Source of the DNA: Alteromonas sp. KUL42
Lineage (GTDB): Bacteria > Pseudomonadota > Gammaproteobacteria > Enterobacterales > Alteromonadaceae
Reading direction: 5' to 3'
NCBI RefSeq assembly: GCF_006538325.1
Contig: NZ_BJKK01000012.1
Coordinates: 1 to 64,000, forward strand
Length of the DNA: 64,000 nt
Every line of letters begins with the position of its first letter. Position 1 is the first letter of the stretch. The notes under the pieces were generated by a model. It worked only from the letters and a program-made list of their open reading frames with translations, was not told the origin of the DNA and made no database searches. Position numbers and translations under genes: made by a program. Shown here piece after piece: positions 9,293 through 17,400 of this stretch.

Positions 9293-9829
9293 ATGAGTAA
9301 CGGCACGCTGTCAATTGGTTTGTTTTATGGTTCAACAACCTGTTATACCGAAATGGCGGCAGAGAAAATACAAGCCCAACTCAACAGCCTTTTTGATGAA
9401 GATATCGTCGCACTTCACAATATTAAAGATATTAGCCTCTCACGCACCGCAGAGTACGACATTGTTATCTTTGGTATTTCCACATGGGACTTTGGCGAGC
9501 TCCAAGAAGATTGGGAGTCACATTGGGAAGACGTACACGCCTTAGACCTCTCAAGCAAAACTGTCGCCTTGTTTGGTCTTGGCGATCAGCTAGGCTACGG
9601 TGAATGGTTTCAGGATGCATTAGGCATGCTTCACGACGCACTCATTCCTACCGGATGTAAGATTATTGGTTACTGGCCAAATCAAGGCTACGACTTTACT
9701 GCGTCAAAGGCGCTTACAGAAGACAAAAGCCAATTTGTTGGCTTATCGCTAGACGATGAAAACCAATATGATGAAACAGAAGCTCGTATTGAAGCCTGGT
9801 GTGAGCAACTTCTTGTTGATATGGCGTAA
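9293..9829 (+). CDS. fldB: Flavodoxin FldB
   Basis: A 178-residue long-chain flavodoxin carrying FMN, a low-potential electron carrier. The phosphate loop reads FYGSTTCYTEMAAEKI, followed by the FGISTWDFGELQEDWE segment and LFGLGDQLGYGEWF, which closely follow E. coli FldB. The C-terminal end IEAWCEQLL also matches. AGAGG precedes the ATG by six bases. It lies 17 bases after the PhoD-like gene and probably shares its transcript. Its terminator overlaps the end of the opposite-strand PepSY gene. Confidence 0.92.
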   Translation: MSNGTLSIGLFYGSTTCYTEMAAEKIQAQLNSLFDEDIVALHNIKDISLSRTAEYDIVIFGISTWDFGELQEDWESHWEDVHALDLSSKTVALFGLGDQLGYGEWFQDALGMLHDALIPTGCKIIGYWPNQGYDFTASKALTEDKSQFVGLSLDDENQYDETEARIEAWCEQLLVDMA

Positions 9830-9831
9830 GA

Positions 9832-9861
9832 CGACGTAAACTAGGCTTACGTCGACTTTTT
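9832..9861. terminator. Terminator between fldB and the PepSY gene
   Basis: An 8-bp stem (CGACGTAA at 9832-9839 with 9847-9854) is followed by a T-run at 9857-9861. It terminates fldB on the plus strand. The right arm covers the stop codon of the opposite-strand PepSY gene, so the two transcripts share this element. Confidence 0.7.
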
Positions 9862-11484
9862 CACCAACTCTGTACGCTGTGGTTGTTGAGTATTATCACT
9901 GTGTCCAATGTACCAAATACTATTTCTTTCTCCGTAATAGGCGCGTCGATGAGTTTTCTTGGCGGCGTGGAAAAATATCCAAGCAAACACAAGGGCAACA
10001 ACGTCGACCATTAATGTATTAGACACCAGTTGCCATTGAATATTTTCATGAATCCACTGGGAAATCAACGTGGTTAGTGGAATGCCTGCACAAGCCAATC
10101 CAATAAAAGCTTGTAAAAACACCGCTGATTTCGCTGCACCTCGCCAAAACGTCAAAGCCACAGAAGTCACAAAAATACCATAATAGATGGCGATATACCC
10201 TAGGTTGATATCGACACCCGCCAGATAAAGCCATTTTGATGCAAGTATTGAAGTCGCTACACCCAGTACGGAACCCAGACACACACCAATGGTGAGTTTT
10301 GCCATTATGGTAACCGAGCGGGATTGTTTCGCTTGTTTTTGGCGGCGCTTTTCCAGCCATAGCAGATTACCTGTATAGAACAGGATTGCCCCCATCATAC
10401 CCAGTAAAAAGTAAATCCAGCGCCCGGTATCATTGGCAAAATTACCAAAGTGCAGCGCAAAGAAGCTTTTCACCAATGGGCCAAACGCGCCATTTTCCGG
10501 AATGCTTAAAGTGCTGTATGTCACGTCCAGTGTAAACGGGTGCATAGCAATGATATCGGTTTCGGCGGCGCGCTGCAGTTTACCGTCGCCGGCTACTTCA
10601 ATACTCAAACGCGCTCGTGGCGTGGCTAAATCGGCAAACGTTAAACTGACAATATCGTAGCCCTCTACCATGTCTCCGACCGCTTCAAAATAACGTTCTA
10701 CAGGGGGTAGCTCAGCCACTGAGTACACCTGTTTACTGCCGCCATTGCGCTCGAACATGGGTTCGTCACCGTAAATCAGAGAGAGGCCGCCGTACAGCAT
10801 GTCGTGGAAAGCAAAGACCACGACTGTCCAAGCTATCAGCAAATGAAATGGCAGGCTGGTGATGCCAATCAGGTTATGGGTATCAAGCCAGAATCGATTT
10901 GCGCCTTTCTTTTGTCGCAACGAGAAAAAGCTTTTCACCAGAGTGGGTAGCAGAAAAATAACACCAGACACCAGTGCAATGAAATAGAGTGCTGATGCAA
11001 CTCCCAGTACCAATACGCCAATATCTTCATGACCGGCTTTACCGGGGATACCTGCGGTGCGATGCAACTGATCAATCAAGTCACCCAGTACATTTTGCTG
11101 ATTGGCCACTGAAACCAACTCACCTTCCTTGTTGAACGAGGCCTGTCGTAAGTGGCTATCGATACTGAGTCCCCGGCCACCGCCTTGTTCGTACCAGGTC
11201 ATTGGGCTGTGATGCATTGGACTTTGATGGGGGGCAAAGTGGAGAGTGAAGCCGTTGCTGGCAGTTTCATATTGCGCCGTAGCTTGTTGCACTAGCTCAT
11301 CGTACTGCCCGACTGAAATAGCTGGCAGCACGTGGTTCTCTGGCACCGCCCACTGGGTAATGGGCGATTTAAACATAGTTAATGCTCCGGCAAAAAAGGC
11401 AATAAATAACAACAAGCCGGTCGTAATCCCTGTCCAGGTGTGAATAGACTGGTAAGTGCGAAGAATATCGCTGCGGATCTTCAT
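9847..11484 (-). CDS. PepSY-associated membrane protein, iron uptake
   Basis: A roughly 545-residue inner-membrane protein of the PepSY-associated TM group, often found beside TonB siderophore receptors and thought to be a ferric-siderophore reductase or permease component. It has an early TM helix (SIHTWTGITTGLLLFIAFF), a long periplasmic part, His-containing TM segments (HDMLYG and FFALHFGNFAND) that could ligate haem, and extra C-terminal helices. The listed frame opens at 11517, but ATG 11484 overlaps the upstream stop as ATGA and is the better start. It is third in a coupled operon under a divergent Fur-type region. Confidence 0.8.
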   Translation of the reverse strand: MKIRSDILRTYQSIHTWTGITTGLLLFIAFFAGALTMFKSPITQWAVPENHVLPAISVGQYDELVQQATAQYETASNGFTLHFAPHQSPMHHSPMTWYEQGGGRGLSIDSHLRQASFNKEGELVSVANQQNVLGDLIDQLHRTAGIPGKAGHEDIGVLVLGVASALYFIALVSGVIFLLPTLVKSFFSLRQKKGANRFWLDTHNLIGITSLPFHLLIAWTVVVFAFHDMLYGGLSLIYGDEPMFERNGGSKQVYSVAELPPVERYFEAVGDMVEGYDIVSLTFADLATPRARLSIEVAGDGKLQRAAETDIIAMHPFTLDVTYSTLSIPENGAFGPLVKSFFALHFGNFANDTGRWIYFLLGMMGAILFYTGNLLWLEKRRQKQAKQSRSVTIMAKLTIGVCLGSVLGVATSILASKWLYLAGVDINLGYIAIYYGIFVTSVALTFWRGAAKSAVFLQAFIGLACAGIPLTTLISQWIHENIQWQLVSNTLMVDVVALVFAWIFFHAAKKTHRRAYYGERNSIWYIGHSDNTQQPQRTELVKKST

Positions 11485-11780
11485 AAACTGTATCTCAATA
11501 GTAAAAAGGTTGCCCACGCGATCAGGTTTGCTGCGCCTAGTACCAGCACAGCCCGCATGCCGGTTCTAAATAAGAATGAGAACGACAGAATCAGTAACCA
11601 GACAGGACTGATCATCCACATGTTAAATTGCACTTTATTGGGCGACTGAATCCCACCCGGCCCATACCAGGCAAAAATACCGACCACCGCGAACGCGAAC
11701 GTCAGTCCAAGCACTGCGCCGGCCAGTGACTTAGTCCACCAGTGAGGTTGAATCTTTTCTTCTGCAGACAGTCGGGCCAT
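11481..11780 (-). CDS. DUF3649-like iron-uptake membrane protein
   Basis: A 99-residue protein with three hydrophobic segments, resembling the small DUF3649-type proteins found in siderophore-uptake operons. The frame extends upstream, but ATG 11780 overlaps the preceding stop as TAATG, giving the start MARLSAEEK and translational coupling; the longer N-terminus lies out of frame over the upstream gene and is not real. The end overlaps the PepSY gene as ATGA. It probably acts with the PepSY protein in the inner membrane; the biochemical role is not established. Confidence 0.7.
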   Translation of the reverse strand: MARLSAEEKIQPHWWTKSLAGAVLGLTFAFAVVGIFAWYGPGGIQSPNKVQFNMWMISPVWLLILSFSFLFRTGMRAVLVLGAANLIAWATFLLLRYSL

Positions 11781-12037
11781 TAGGCTTGTCTCCCGGGGCG
11801 AACAAGAGAAAGTAGTGGGATCAATGCCAGGATCACCATGATGCTCAACAACCAGATCAGTATGGCTGCCGAGACAGACACTGCATTTAACCAACACACC
11901 AGCGCAACACAGGCTAGCAGGTACCCAAGGTATCGCAGAGTCAGTGTTTTTTGCTTCGCAAACAGGCGTTGATTTTTATTGGTGACATAAATCAACAAAC
12001 AGCCACTGAAAGTAAAGGCCAGTGCCAACACACTCAT
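11780..12037 (-). CDS. DUF3325 family small membrane protein
   Basis: An 85-residue protein with three hydrophobic helices and a short Arg-containing tail (LVRPGRQA), the size and layout of DUF3325 proteins that accompany TonB receptors and PepSY proteins in iron loci. It is the first gene of the leftward operon, 247 bases from the divergent receptor gene. A Fur-type palindromic sequence lies 30 bases upstream, so iron repression is expected. Function is unknown beyond that context. Confidence 0.7.
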   Translation of the reverse strand: MSVLALAFTFSGCLLIYVTNKNQRLFAKQKTLTLRYLGYLLACVALVCWLNAVSVSAAILIWLLSIMVILALIPLLSLVRPGRQA

Positions 12038-12066
12038 TATGCCTAATCCATTAGTTTAGTAAATAA

Positions 12067-12087
12067 TAATGCAAATCATACTCATTA
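12067..12087 (-). promoter_or_regulatory. Candidate Fur box for the DUF3325/PepSY operon
   Basis: On the minus strand the sequence reads TAATGAGTATGATTTGCATTA, matching the familiar Fur-box pattern (AATGAnnATnATTTGCATT) seen upstream of iron-uptake genes. It lies 30 bases before the first gene of the leftward operon. The call rests on pattern and context. Confidence 0.6.
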
Positions 12088-12165
12088 CTGCAAGTTTGTA
12101 TAGAAAAATTTGGGTTAATTTACATAAACCTGATCATAGTCAACGATAAATACAAAACTATGTAA

Positions 12166-12190
12166 ATGATATTGATAATGATTATCGTTT
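12166..12190 (+). promoter_or_regulatory. Fur box for the TonB receptor
   Basis: The sequence contains GATATTGATAATGATTATC, overlapping hexamers of the GATAAT type with a near-perfect palindrome TGATAATGATTATCG at 12173-12187. It lies about 95 bases before the siderophore receptor start. This is a strong match to the ferric uptake regulator consensus and predicts repression when iron is plentiful. Confidence 0.8.
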
Positions 12191-12284
12191 GATGTAGTGT
12201 CATCGTCCTGCAGGGATAACCATTACAACAACCGTTTCTTTCTCAAACGCCCTCGGATTTTTCATATCACATTAAGGACAAACC

Positions 12285-14429
12285 ATGAGTAAACCAAACG
12301 CTTTGTTTAATAAGCGAAAATTAGTATTAGCTTGCTGTGCGGCCATGACAGGTCTTGGTCATTCTGTTGCGTTTGCAGACGCGGCAAGTGCTGAAGATGT
12401 TGAAGTGATTTCTGTGGTAGGGCACAAGCTTACCGAATTTGAGCAGCAAAACGACGGTGGTGCGTTAGGTAAGCGTTCTATTCAGGATACCCCTTTTTCG
12501 GTAGACGTTATTTCATTGGAAGACATGGAAATTCGTCAGGTAAATACCCTAAACAGCTTGTTCAGTCGTGAAGCCTCGGTGTCAGTTGATGGCAGTGCTT
12601 ACAGTTCGTTTGGTGACACTATTCGTGTACGTGGTCTTGGCCTGGATTACACACAGAGCTTCAAAATTAATGGTATGTCAATAAACAGTTTCAGTGGTGA
12701 GTTACCCTATGAAGCGTTTGAACAAGTGACTCTCATTAAAGGTGCAACCGGCTTTATGTACGGTATGGCGGCCCCCGGCGGTATCGTAAATTACAGTACC
12801 AAGCGCGCAACTCAGACTGCTGTGAGTGCCAATGTGGGCTTGCGCAGTGACAGTGTACTGAGTGCACACGTAGATGCCAGTACCCGTTTTGGTGACGATG
12901 ACAGTTTTGGTGTGCGGGTGAATGCCGTTAAAGAAAACGGTGATACCTACCTAGACAATGGCGGCATCGACCGCGAAACCGTGTCATTGGCATTCGACGC
13001 GAACCTGACGGATTCACTGTTGTGGACCGTAGATTTGATATACAGCGACCGCCTGATTGAAAATTCCTGGAACCGCTTCTCGGTGAATATGGCGGCGACT
13101 GAACCCCTGCCTGCAACGGTCAGCGGCAGTCGTAACCTGGCTGTGGATGGCACCTTTGACGGCTATAAAAACCTGATTGCGATCAGTAGTTTGAAGTGGA
13201 ACATCAACGACAACTGGCAATTGCAGCTAGATTACGACTACTCAAAAAATGAAACCCGTTGGGTGAAAAGTCTGAACTACCTGCTAAACAGCGCGGGCGA
13301 TCTGAATATTCTCACTTACGAACAGTACTTCGACGTTGATTACGATCAGGTACAAGCTATTGTAAATGGCGACTTTTCTACTGGCGGTATAAAGCACAAT
13401 GTAGTGTTCGGTGTATCGTATCAGGAAGCCACGACTTACCGCAACGACGGCGGTCAGTTTGGCCGTAAGGTAACCCGCAATTACGCAACCAGCAATCTGT
13501 ATACGCCAGGCGATGTGCCTGCCTATGAAGCTACCTTGCAAAAAGATGCCCCAGTTGCCTGGGTTGATACTCAGCAGTCGGTGTTTGTGAGCGACTTTAT
13601 TGAGCTTACCGACGAGTGGGAATTGCTGTTGGGGATTCGTTCCAACAATATCGAACACGACACCAGTGAATACTTCTCTTCTTACCATGATAACTACGAT
13701 GATACTGCGGTATCGCCAACGGTAGCATTAATGTACAAGCCGGCGGCAAACACCACGTATTACGCCAGTTATGTTGAGTCATTTGAAGGGCAGACGTCGG
13801 CCGTTGGTGAAGAATATGCTAATGCCAACGATTTGCTGCCGCCGCTGGAAAGCTTGCAGTATGAATTGGGTATGAAAATGGCAGGCGAAGGTTGGTCTGT
13901 GAGCTCTGCCTTGTTCCGCATAGAACGTGGGGCAACCATGGTCACTGAAGACAACTACCTGATTCAGGACGGGATCTCACTGTATCAGGGGTTTGAGTTT
14001 AGCGGCGCGTTAACGGTGACGGAAAATCTGTCACTTTACGGCGATGCCATGTTCCTGAGTGCGGAGTACGACAAAACCAGTACGGCCAATCAAGGTAATG
14101 ATGTAGGCGGCGCGCCTGAACAGCAATTTACCTTGCAGACTAACTACAACGTGTCGGCAGTGCCGGGACTTACAGTGAATCTGGGCGGCAAGTTCCACGG
14201 TAAAACAGCCCTCGATGCGGCGAATAACTGGGAGCTACCTTCTTATACGCTGGTCTACGGTGGTGTAAGTTATACCACTACTGTTGCCGACAAAGAGCTG
14301 ACCCTGATTGGCTCGGTAGACAACCTGTTCGACAAAGAATACTGGGCAATCGGTGATTCTTACGGTGGTGGTAACATGCGCATTGGTGAGCCACGTACGT
14401 TTGCAGTTAAAGTGAAAATGGATTTCTAA
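12285..14429 (+). CDS. TonB-dependent siderophore receptor
   Basis: A 714-residue outer-membrane receptor for a ferric siderophore. The signal peptide covers roughly residues 1-31, with a TonB-box-like EVISVVG just after. The plug domain shows QDTPFSVDVIS, TIRVRGLG and LIKGATGFMYGMAAPGGIVN, the pattern of FhuE/FpvA-type receptors. The rest is a beta barrel ending in KMDF with a terminal Phe for outer-membrane assembly. AAGGAC precedes the ATG. It is divergent from the PepSY operon with two Fur-type boxes between. The siderophore is not predictable. GC appears higher than in the neighbouring genes. Confidence 0.92.
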   Translation: MSKPNALFNKRKLVLACCAAMTGLGHSVAFADAASAEDVEVISVVGHKLTEFEQQNDGGALGKRSIQDTPFSVDVISLEDMEIRQVNTLNSLFSREASVSVDGSAYSSFGDTIRVRGLGLDYTQSFKINGMSINSFSGELPYEAFEQVTLIKGATGFMYGMAAPGGIVNYSTKRATQTAVSANVGLRSDSVLSAHVDASTRFGDDDSFGVRVNAVKENGDTYLDNGGIDRETVSLAFDANLTDSLLWTVDLIYSDRLIENSWNRFSVNMAATEPLPATVSGSRNLAVDGTFDGYKNLIAISSLKWNINDNWQLQLDYDYSKNETRWVKSLNYLLNSAGDLNILTYEQYFDVDYDQVQAIVNGDFSTGGIKHNVVFGVSYQEATTYRNDGGQFGRKVTRNYATSNLYTPGDVPAYEATLQKDAPVAWVDTQQSVFVSDFIELTDEWELLLGIRSNNIEHDTSEYFSSYHDNYDDTAVSPTVALMYKPAANTTYYASYVESFEGQTSAVGEEYANANDLLPPLESLQYELGMKMAGEGWSVSSALFRIERGATMVTEDNYLIQDGISLYQGFEFSGALTVTENLSLYGDAMFLSAEYDKTSTANQGNDVGGAPEQQFTLQTNYNVSAVPGLTVNLGGKFHGKTALDAANNWELPSYTLVYGGVSYTTTVADKELTLIGSVDNLFDKEYWAIGDSYGGGNMRIGEPRTFAVKVKMDF

Positions 14430-14455
14430 ACCACATACAAATACCGCTACACAGA

Positions 14456-14484
14456 GTAAGGCGACATTCAGTCGCCTTACTTAC
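14456..14484 (+). terminator. Terminator hairpin after the siderophore receptor
   Basis: A perfect 10-bp GC-containing stem (GTAAGGCGAC at 14456-14465 with 14471-14480) and a 5-nt loop follow the receptor stop. The downstream tract TTACG is only weakly T-rich, so this could be a weak terminator. Confidence 0.6.
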
Positions 14485-14610
14485 GTTAAACTTGGATGTT
14501 CGCGTTCGAGGTTTGTCTCAAGAACTTTCAGCCATTCTGTCTTTTTTACGCTCATCTGATGGATAACGTACTTGATTTTAGCTGCCAAGTGAATCGACAC
14601 TAGCCAGTAT

Positions 14611-14660
14611 AGACACCGAAGTGCACTGCAAAGCTTTGTTGAGTAACGTTATGAAGGTAG
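14611..14660 (+). pseudogene. Decayed copy of the phoD 3' end
   Basis: About 44 of 50 bases here match 9201-9250 inside the PhoD-like gene, without gaps. Translated in the matching frame it reads DTEVHCKALLSN against DTDVHCKALLSN near the C-terminus of that protein, then diverges. No match extends upstream, so this is a truncated remnant rather than a gene. It lies just before the CLCA_X gene and marks a past duplication or recombination around the fldB and iron-cassette segment. On the opposite strand at 14481-14555 a 24-codon frame exists but has no ribosome-binding site. Confidence 0.75.
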
Positions 14661-14702
14661 ACTTAGTACTATAGCCTATTCATATTTATTCATAAATTGT
14701 GC

Positions 14703-15482
14703 ATGAGTCGAATCCATCAACATTTCTACCGCAACGGACCAAGTCATCGGGACGGGGCAGATGTATCATTTCAAGATATTCGAAAGCTATTTAATTTTTC
14801 AACGATCACAGTGGGTCGCTGGGTTACCAAAGAAGAGCAGCAGATCGCAGCCAATTTGTTTTTTGATGCGTTGTACGATCTAGTTGCGATCTTAAATGTA
14901 AATGAACAAGTGTTATCGCTTAATGGCTCACTTTCACTGGCATTTGGCAGTGGGGGACAAAAGCACAGTAGCGCCCATTACAACAGTGCCAAAAGACAAC
15001 TTGCCCTTGCTAAAAATGCTGGCGCAGGCGCCTTGGCACACGAGTGGTTTCACGCCTTCGACCACTATATTGCGCCGCGTATGTTTGAAGATGTGCCTTC
15101 GGGTAGTTTCGCTACACAAGCATGGTTAGACAATGCGCGCATTAACTCACATCCACTTAATCAAAAATTGAGCGATTGCTTCTCTTTATTGTTTTTAAAT
15201 GATCAAAAAAGGCCAAATGAGTACTTTGTGCGATCCGTAGAGGCTGATCGCGCGTTAAAAATGTATTATTATGCTATGCCTCAGGAGATGGCTGCCCGAG
15301 CATTTGAAGCTTGTATCCAAGATCACGCGATCAAAAATGCATTTTTGGTACAAGGGACAAAAAAATCAACGGAAGCTAGACTTGGCATTTATCCTCATGG
15401 TAACTTGCGTACATCACTCAATCAGGCATTGATGTTGTATTTTTACCAATTAGGTGTCGCTATTTCGCATAAACAACCTTAG
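14703..15482 (+). CDS. CLCA_X-type zincin-like protein
   Basis: A protein of about 259 residues with an HEWFHAFDHY motif at residues 113-122, the HExxH zinc-binding pattern of metallopeptidases, preceded by the helical segment GAGALA. A later Glu in PQEMAARAFE could be the third ligand. It resembles proteins annotated as CLCA_X family and the LPD1-type polyvalent-protein domain. No signal peptide is seen, so it is probably cytoplasmic. The frame opens at TTG 14697, but ATG 14703 is the more plausible start; no strong Shine-Dalgarno is visible for either. Substrate unknown. Confidence 0.65.
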   Translation: MSRIHQHFYRNGPSHRDGADVSFQDIRKLFNFSTITVGRWVTKEEQQIAANLFFDALYDLVAILNVNEQVLSLNGSLSLAFGSGGQKHSSAHYNSAKRQLALAKNAGAGALAHEWFHAFDHYIAPRMFEDVPSGSFATQAWLDNARINSHPLNQKLSDCFSLLFLNDQKRPNEYFVRSVEADRALKMYYYAMPQEMAARAFEACIQDHAIKNAFLVQGTKKSTEARLGIYPHGNLRTSLNQALMLYFYQLGVAISHKQP

Positions 15483-15624
15483 TTTGTTGTTTTATTACTG
15501 TGAAACTGAGTATTTTTCCAGCAACAAGTGTTAATGAGCACACTGTTTTTGTACAAAAGCCTGTATATTTTTGTAACAAGCAGTATACTAAAGCGCTCGA
15601 ACGTAACAGAAGAAAGAAGACGAG

Positions 15625-16032
15625 ATGAAAAGAAAGAAGCATACCTCGGCTGAAGACGAGGCTCAGATTGATATGACCCCCATGTTGGACATCGTGTTCA
15701 TCATGTTGATTTTCTTCATCGTAACGACCTCGTTCGTGAAAGAGAAAGGTTTGGACGTAAATCGTCCAGAAGATAATCAAGCGAAAAACGACCAGCCTTC
15801 AAAAGCGCTTTCAATCCGTATTGCTGCTGATGGCACCATTATGATGGGCGGTCGTGAAGTAGATATTCGTCGTGTTGTTGCAAACACGCAAACATATCTT
15901 GCTAACAACAATACTGATTCTGCCGCTATCCAGGCTCACGAAGATACAGAGCACGGTACAGTAGTAGAAGTAATGAACCAAGTTAAAGTGGCAGGTATTT
16001 CTAAAGTATCTGTGTTAGTGAAAAAAGGCTAA
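15625..16032 (+). CDS. Orphan ExbD/TolR-type biopolymer transporter subunit
   Basis: A 135-residue ExbD-family protein. The short cytoplasmic N-terminus leads into one TM helix with the family hallmark DMTPMLDIVFIMLIFF, whose Asp is the proton-relay residue that couples the motive force to TonB; a periplasmic domain follows. It probably works with an ExbB and TonB encoded elsewhere, since neither is adjacent. A GA-rich Shine-Dalgarno lies before the ATG, and a strong terminator follows the stop, so it appears monocistronic. Confidence 0.88.
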   Translation: MKRKKHTSAEDEAQIDMTPMLDIVFIMLIFFIVTTSFVKEKGLDVNRPEDNQAKNDQPSKALSIRIAADGTIMMGGREVDIRRVVANTQTYLANNNTDSAAIQAHEDTEHGTVVEVMNQVKVAGISKVSVLVKKG

Positions 16033-16049
16033 CAGCACTTTAAAATTTG

Positions 16050-16075
16050 AAAAGCCGCCTACGGGCGGCTTTTTT
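16050..16075 (+). terminator. Strong rho-independent terminator after exbD
   Basis: The stem AAAAGCCGCC (16050-16059) pairs with 16064-16073 around a TACG tetraloop, then a T-run. It is a textbook intrinsic terminator and may also serve the converging YgjV-like gene. Confidence 0.9.
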
Positions 16076-16099
16076 GTATCTGCTGATTTTTTTCCCAGT

Positions 16100-16600
16100 T
16101 CAGGTTTTAGGGGCTTCTCTTAGTTTGCTCACAATACTGATCAAGTTACTTATATTAAAAACCGTTCCAAATATGCTGCCTACCGATATGGCGTAAATAA
16201 GCCCCAGCGATTCAGCCACTAAGAATACTTTGCGTATTTTATCTGTATCGCGGATCACCAACGATCCTACAGTAAAAATGAGTGAAGACGCATAAGCCAC
16301 AAAAATGATCCACGAATGTGCTAAGACAAACCACTCGTAAGCCAGAAACCCCATATTTCCTGCAACAAACGCCAATAAAATAGCCTTGTTTCGATACTTC
16401 ATTGCGATGAAATTTCGAGTACCCGCTAGCAGTGTGCCTATTCCAGCGGCCATGGCGTCCAATAAAAAGAAATGTGCACTTAAAGCCAGTAAGGCAAACG
16501 CGGAGATAAATAAATATCTATCGACATTCACCTGCCTGTAACCCACAAAATTTAGTACTACGGCGACAGCGCCAAAAGCTTCTGCAATAACAGTTATCAC
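16100..16600 (-). CDS. YgjV-family inner-membrane protein
   Basis: A 166-residue protein with about six hydrophobic segments, matching the bacterial YgjV family of inner-membrane proteins in length and in the opening pattern (EAFGAVAVVLNFVGYRQ, then a segment with AGTRNFIA). The function of the family is not established. Monocistronic, convergent with exbD. Confidence 0.75.
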   Translation of the reverse strand: MITVIAEAFGAVAVVLNFVGYRQVNVDRYLFISAFALLALSAHFFLLDAMAAGIGTLLAGTRNFIAMKYRNKAILLAFVAGNMGFLAYEWFVLAHSWIIFVAYASSLIFTVGSLVIRDTDKIRKVFLVAESLGLIYAISVGSIFGTVFNISNLISIVSKLREAPKT

Positions 16601-16713
16601 GTATAACTCACATTAGAAATTTAAATAAAATGGCTGACACAATGACTTGTACGCGGAAGTATAGTTATTGTGCTCATCTCTGATCACTAAAACGTCGTGT
16701 GATGTAGGAGTTG

Positions 16714-17382
16714 TTAACCCCCCTTACCTATTACGTCGCCGTTTAGCTCTTTATCTCTCACTGGTAGCCGCTTAAACTGAATGGCGTTTAGGTAAGGCTC
16801 ACGACGCTCGTTATGTTTGACATCAAGAGTTCGCACAGGAAATAGCCCGTGCATGTTTGCTTGTGCTTTGATGAAAGCGAAAGATGAATATGGGTAAACA
16901 CAAAACACACTGCCCATTGGTGCTAGAAACTGATTGCAAAAGTGAAAAAAATCGTCAGGTGATAAACTTGCTGTTTGTCTTGCTGCAAAACGCTGGCTAG
17001 ATTGTGTTTCAAAAGCTCGACTAGCTTGTGAAGGCGGTTCAAAATACGGTGGGTTACTTACAATTACATCAAATTGTGAATCAGGCGTATAGTTCACTAA
17101 ATTTTTGTGTTTCAGAGTCAGCTTGTCACGCCATGGTGAATTTTCGAAATTCTCTGCGGCCTGTTGTGCTGCCGCTTCATCTAATTCTATCGCGAATACA
17201 TATGAATCAGGTGCGGATTGCTGCGCAAGCATAAGTGCCAAAATCCCCGAACCTGTGCCCACGTCAAGTATGCGTTTTGCCAACTTTGGTTGTGCCCAGC
17301 TACCCAATATGAGGCTATCGGTATTTACCTTCATGGCACACTTATCTTGCTTGACAGAAAATTGCTTACAACGAAACATCAA
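16714..17382 (-). CDS. trmN6: tRNA1(Val) A37 N6-methyltransferase TrmN6 (YfiC)
   Basis: A 222-residue class I SAM-dependent methyltransferase that modifies A37 of tRNA1(Val). It begins with FRCKQFSVKQDKCAMKVNTD, typical of YfiC, then motif I (ILDVGTGSGILAL) and the NPPYF motif that marks N6-adenine methylation. Length is normal. It starts 18 bases after the stop of the NAD(P)-binding gene upstream, so the two are probably cotranscribed. Confidence 0.9.
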   Translation of the reverse strand: MMFRCKQFSVKQDKCAMKVNTDSLILGSWAQPKLAKRILDVGTGSGILALMLAQQSAPDSYVFAIELDEAAAQQAAENFENSPWRDKLTLKHKNLVNYTPDSQFDVIVSNPPYFEPPSQASRAFETQSSQRFAARQTASLSPDDFFHFCNQFLAPMGSVFCVYPYSSFAFIKAQANMHGLFPVRTLDVKHNERREPYLNAIQFKRLPVRDKELNGDVIGKGG

Positions 17383-17400
17383 TACTTCTTCACTTTAATT

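Noticed and set aside
14481..14555. 24-codon minus-strand frame beginning MSVKKTEWLKVLE
   Set aside because: No ribosome-binding site and too short; overlaps the receptor terminator. It may be a truncated gene start but cannot be supported.
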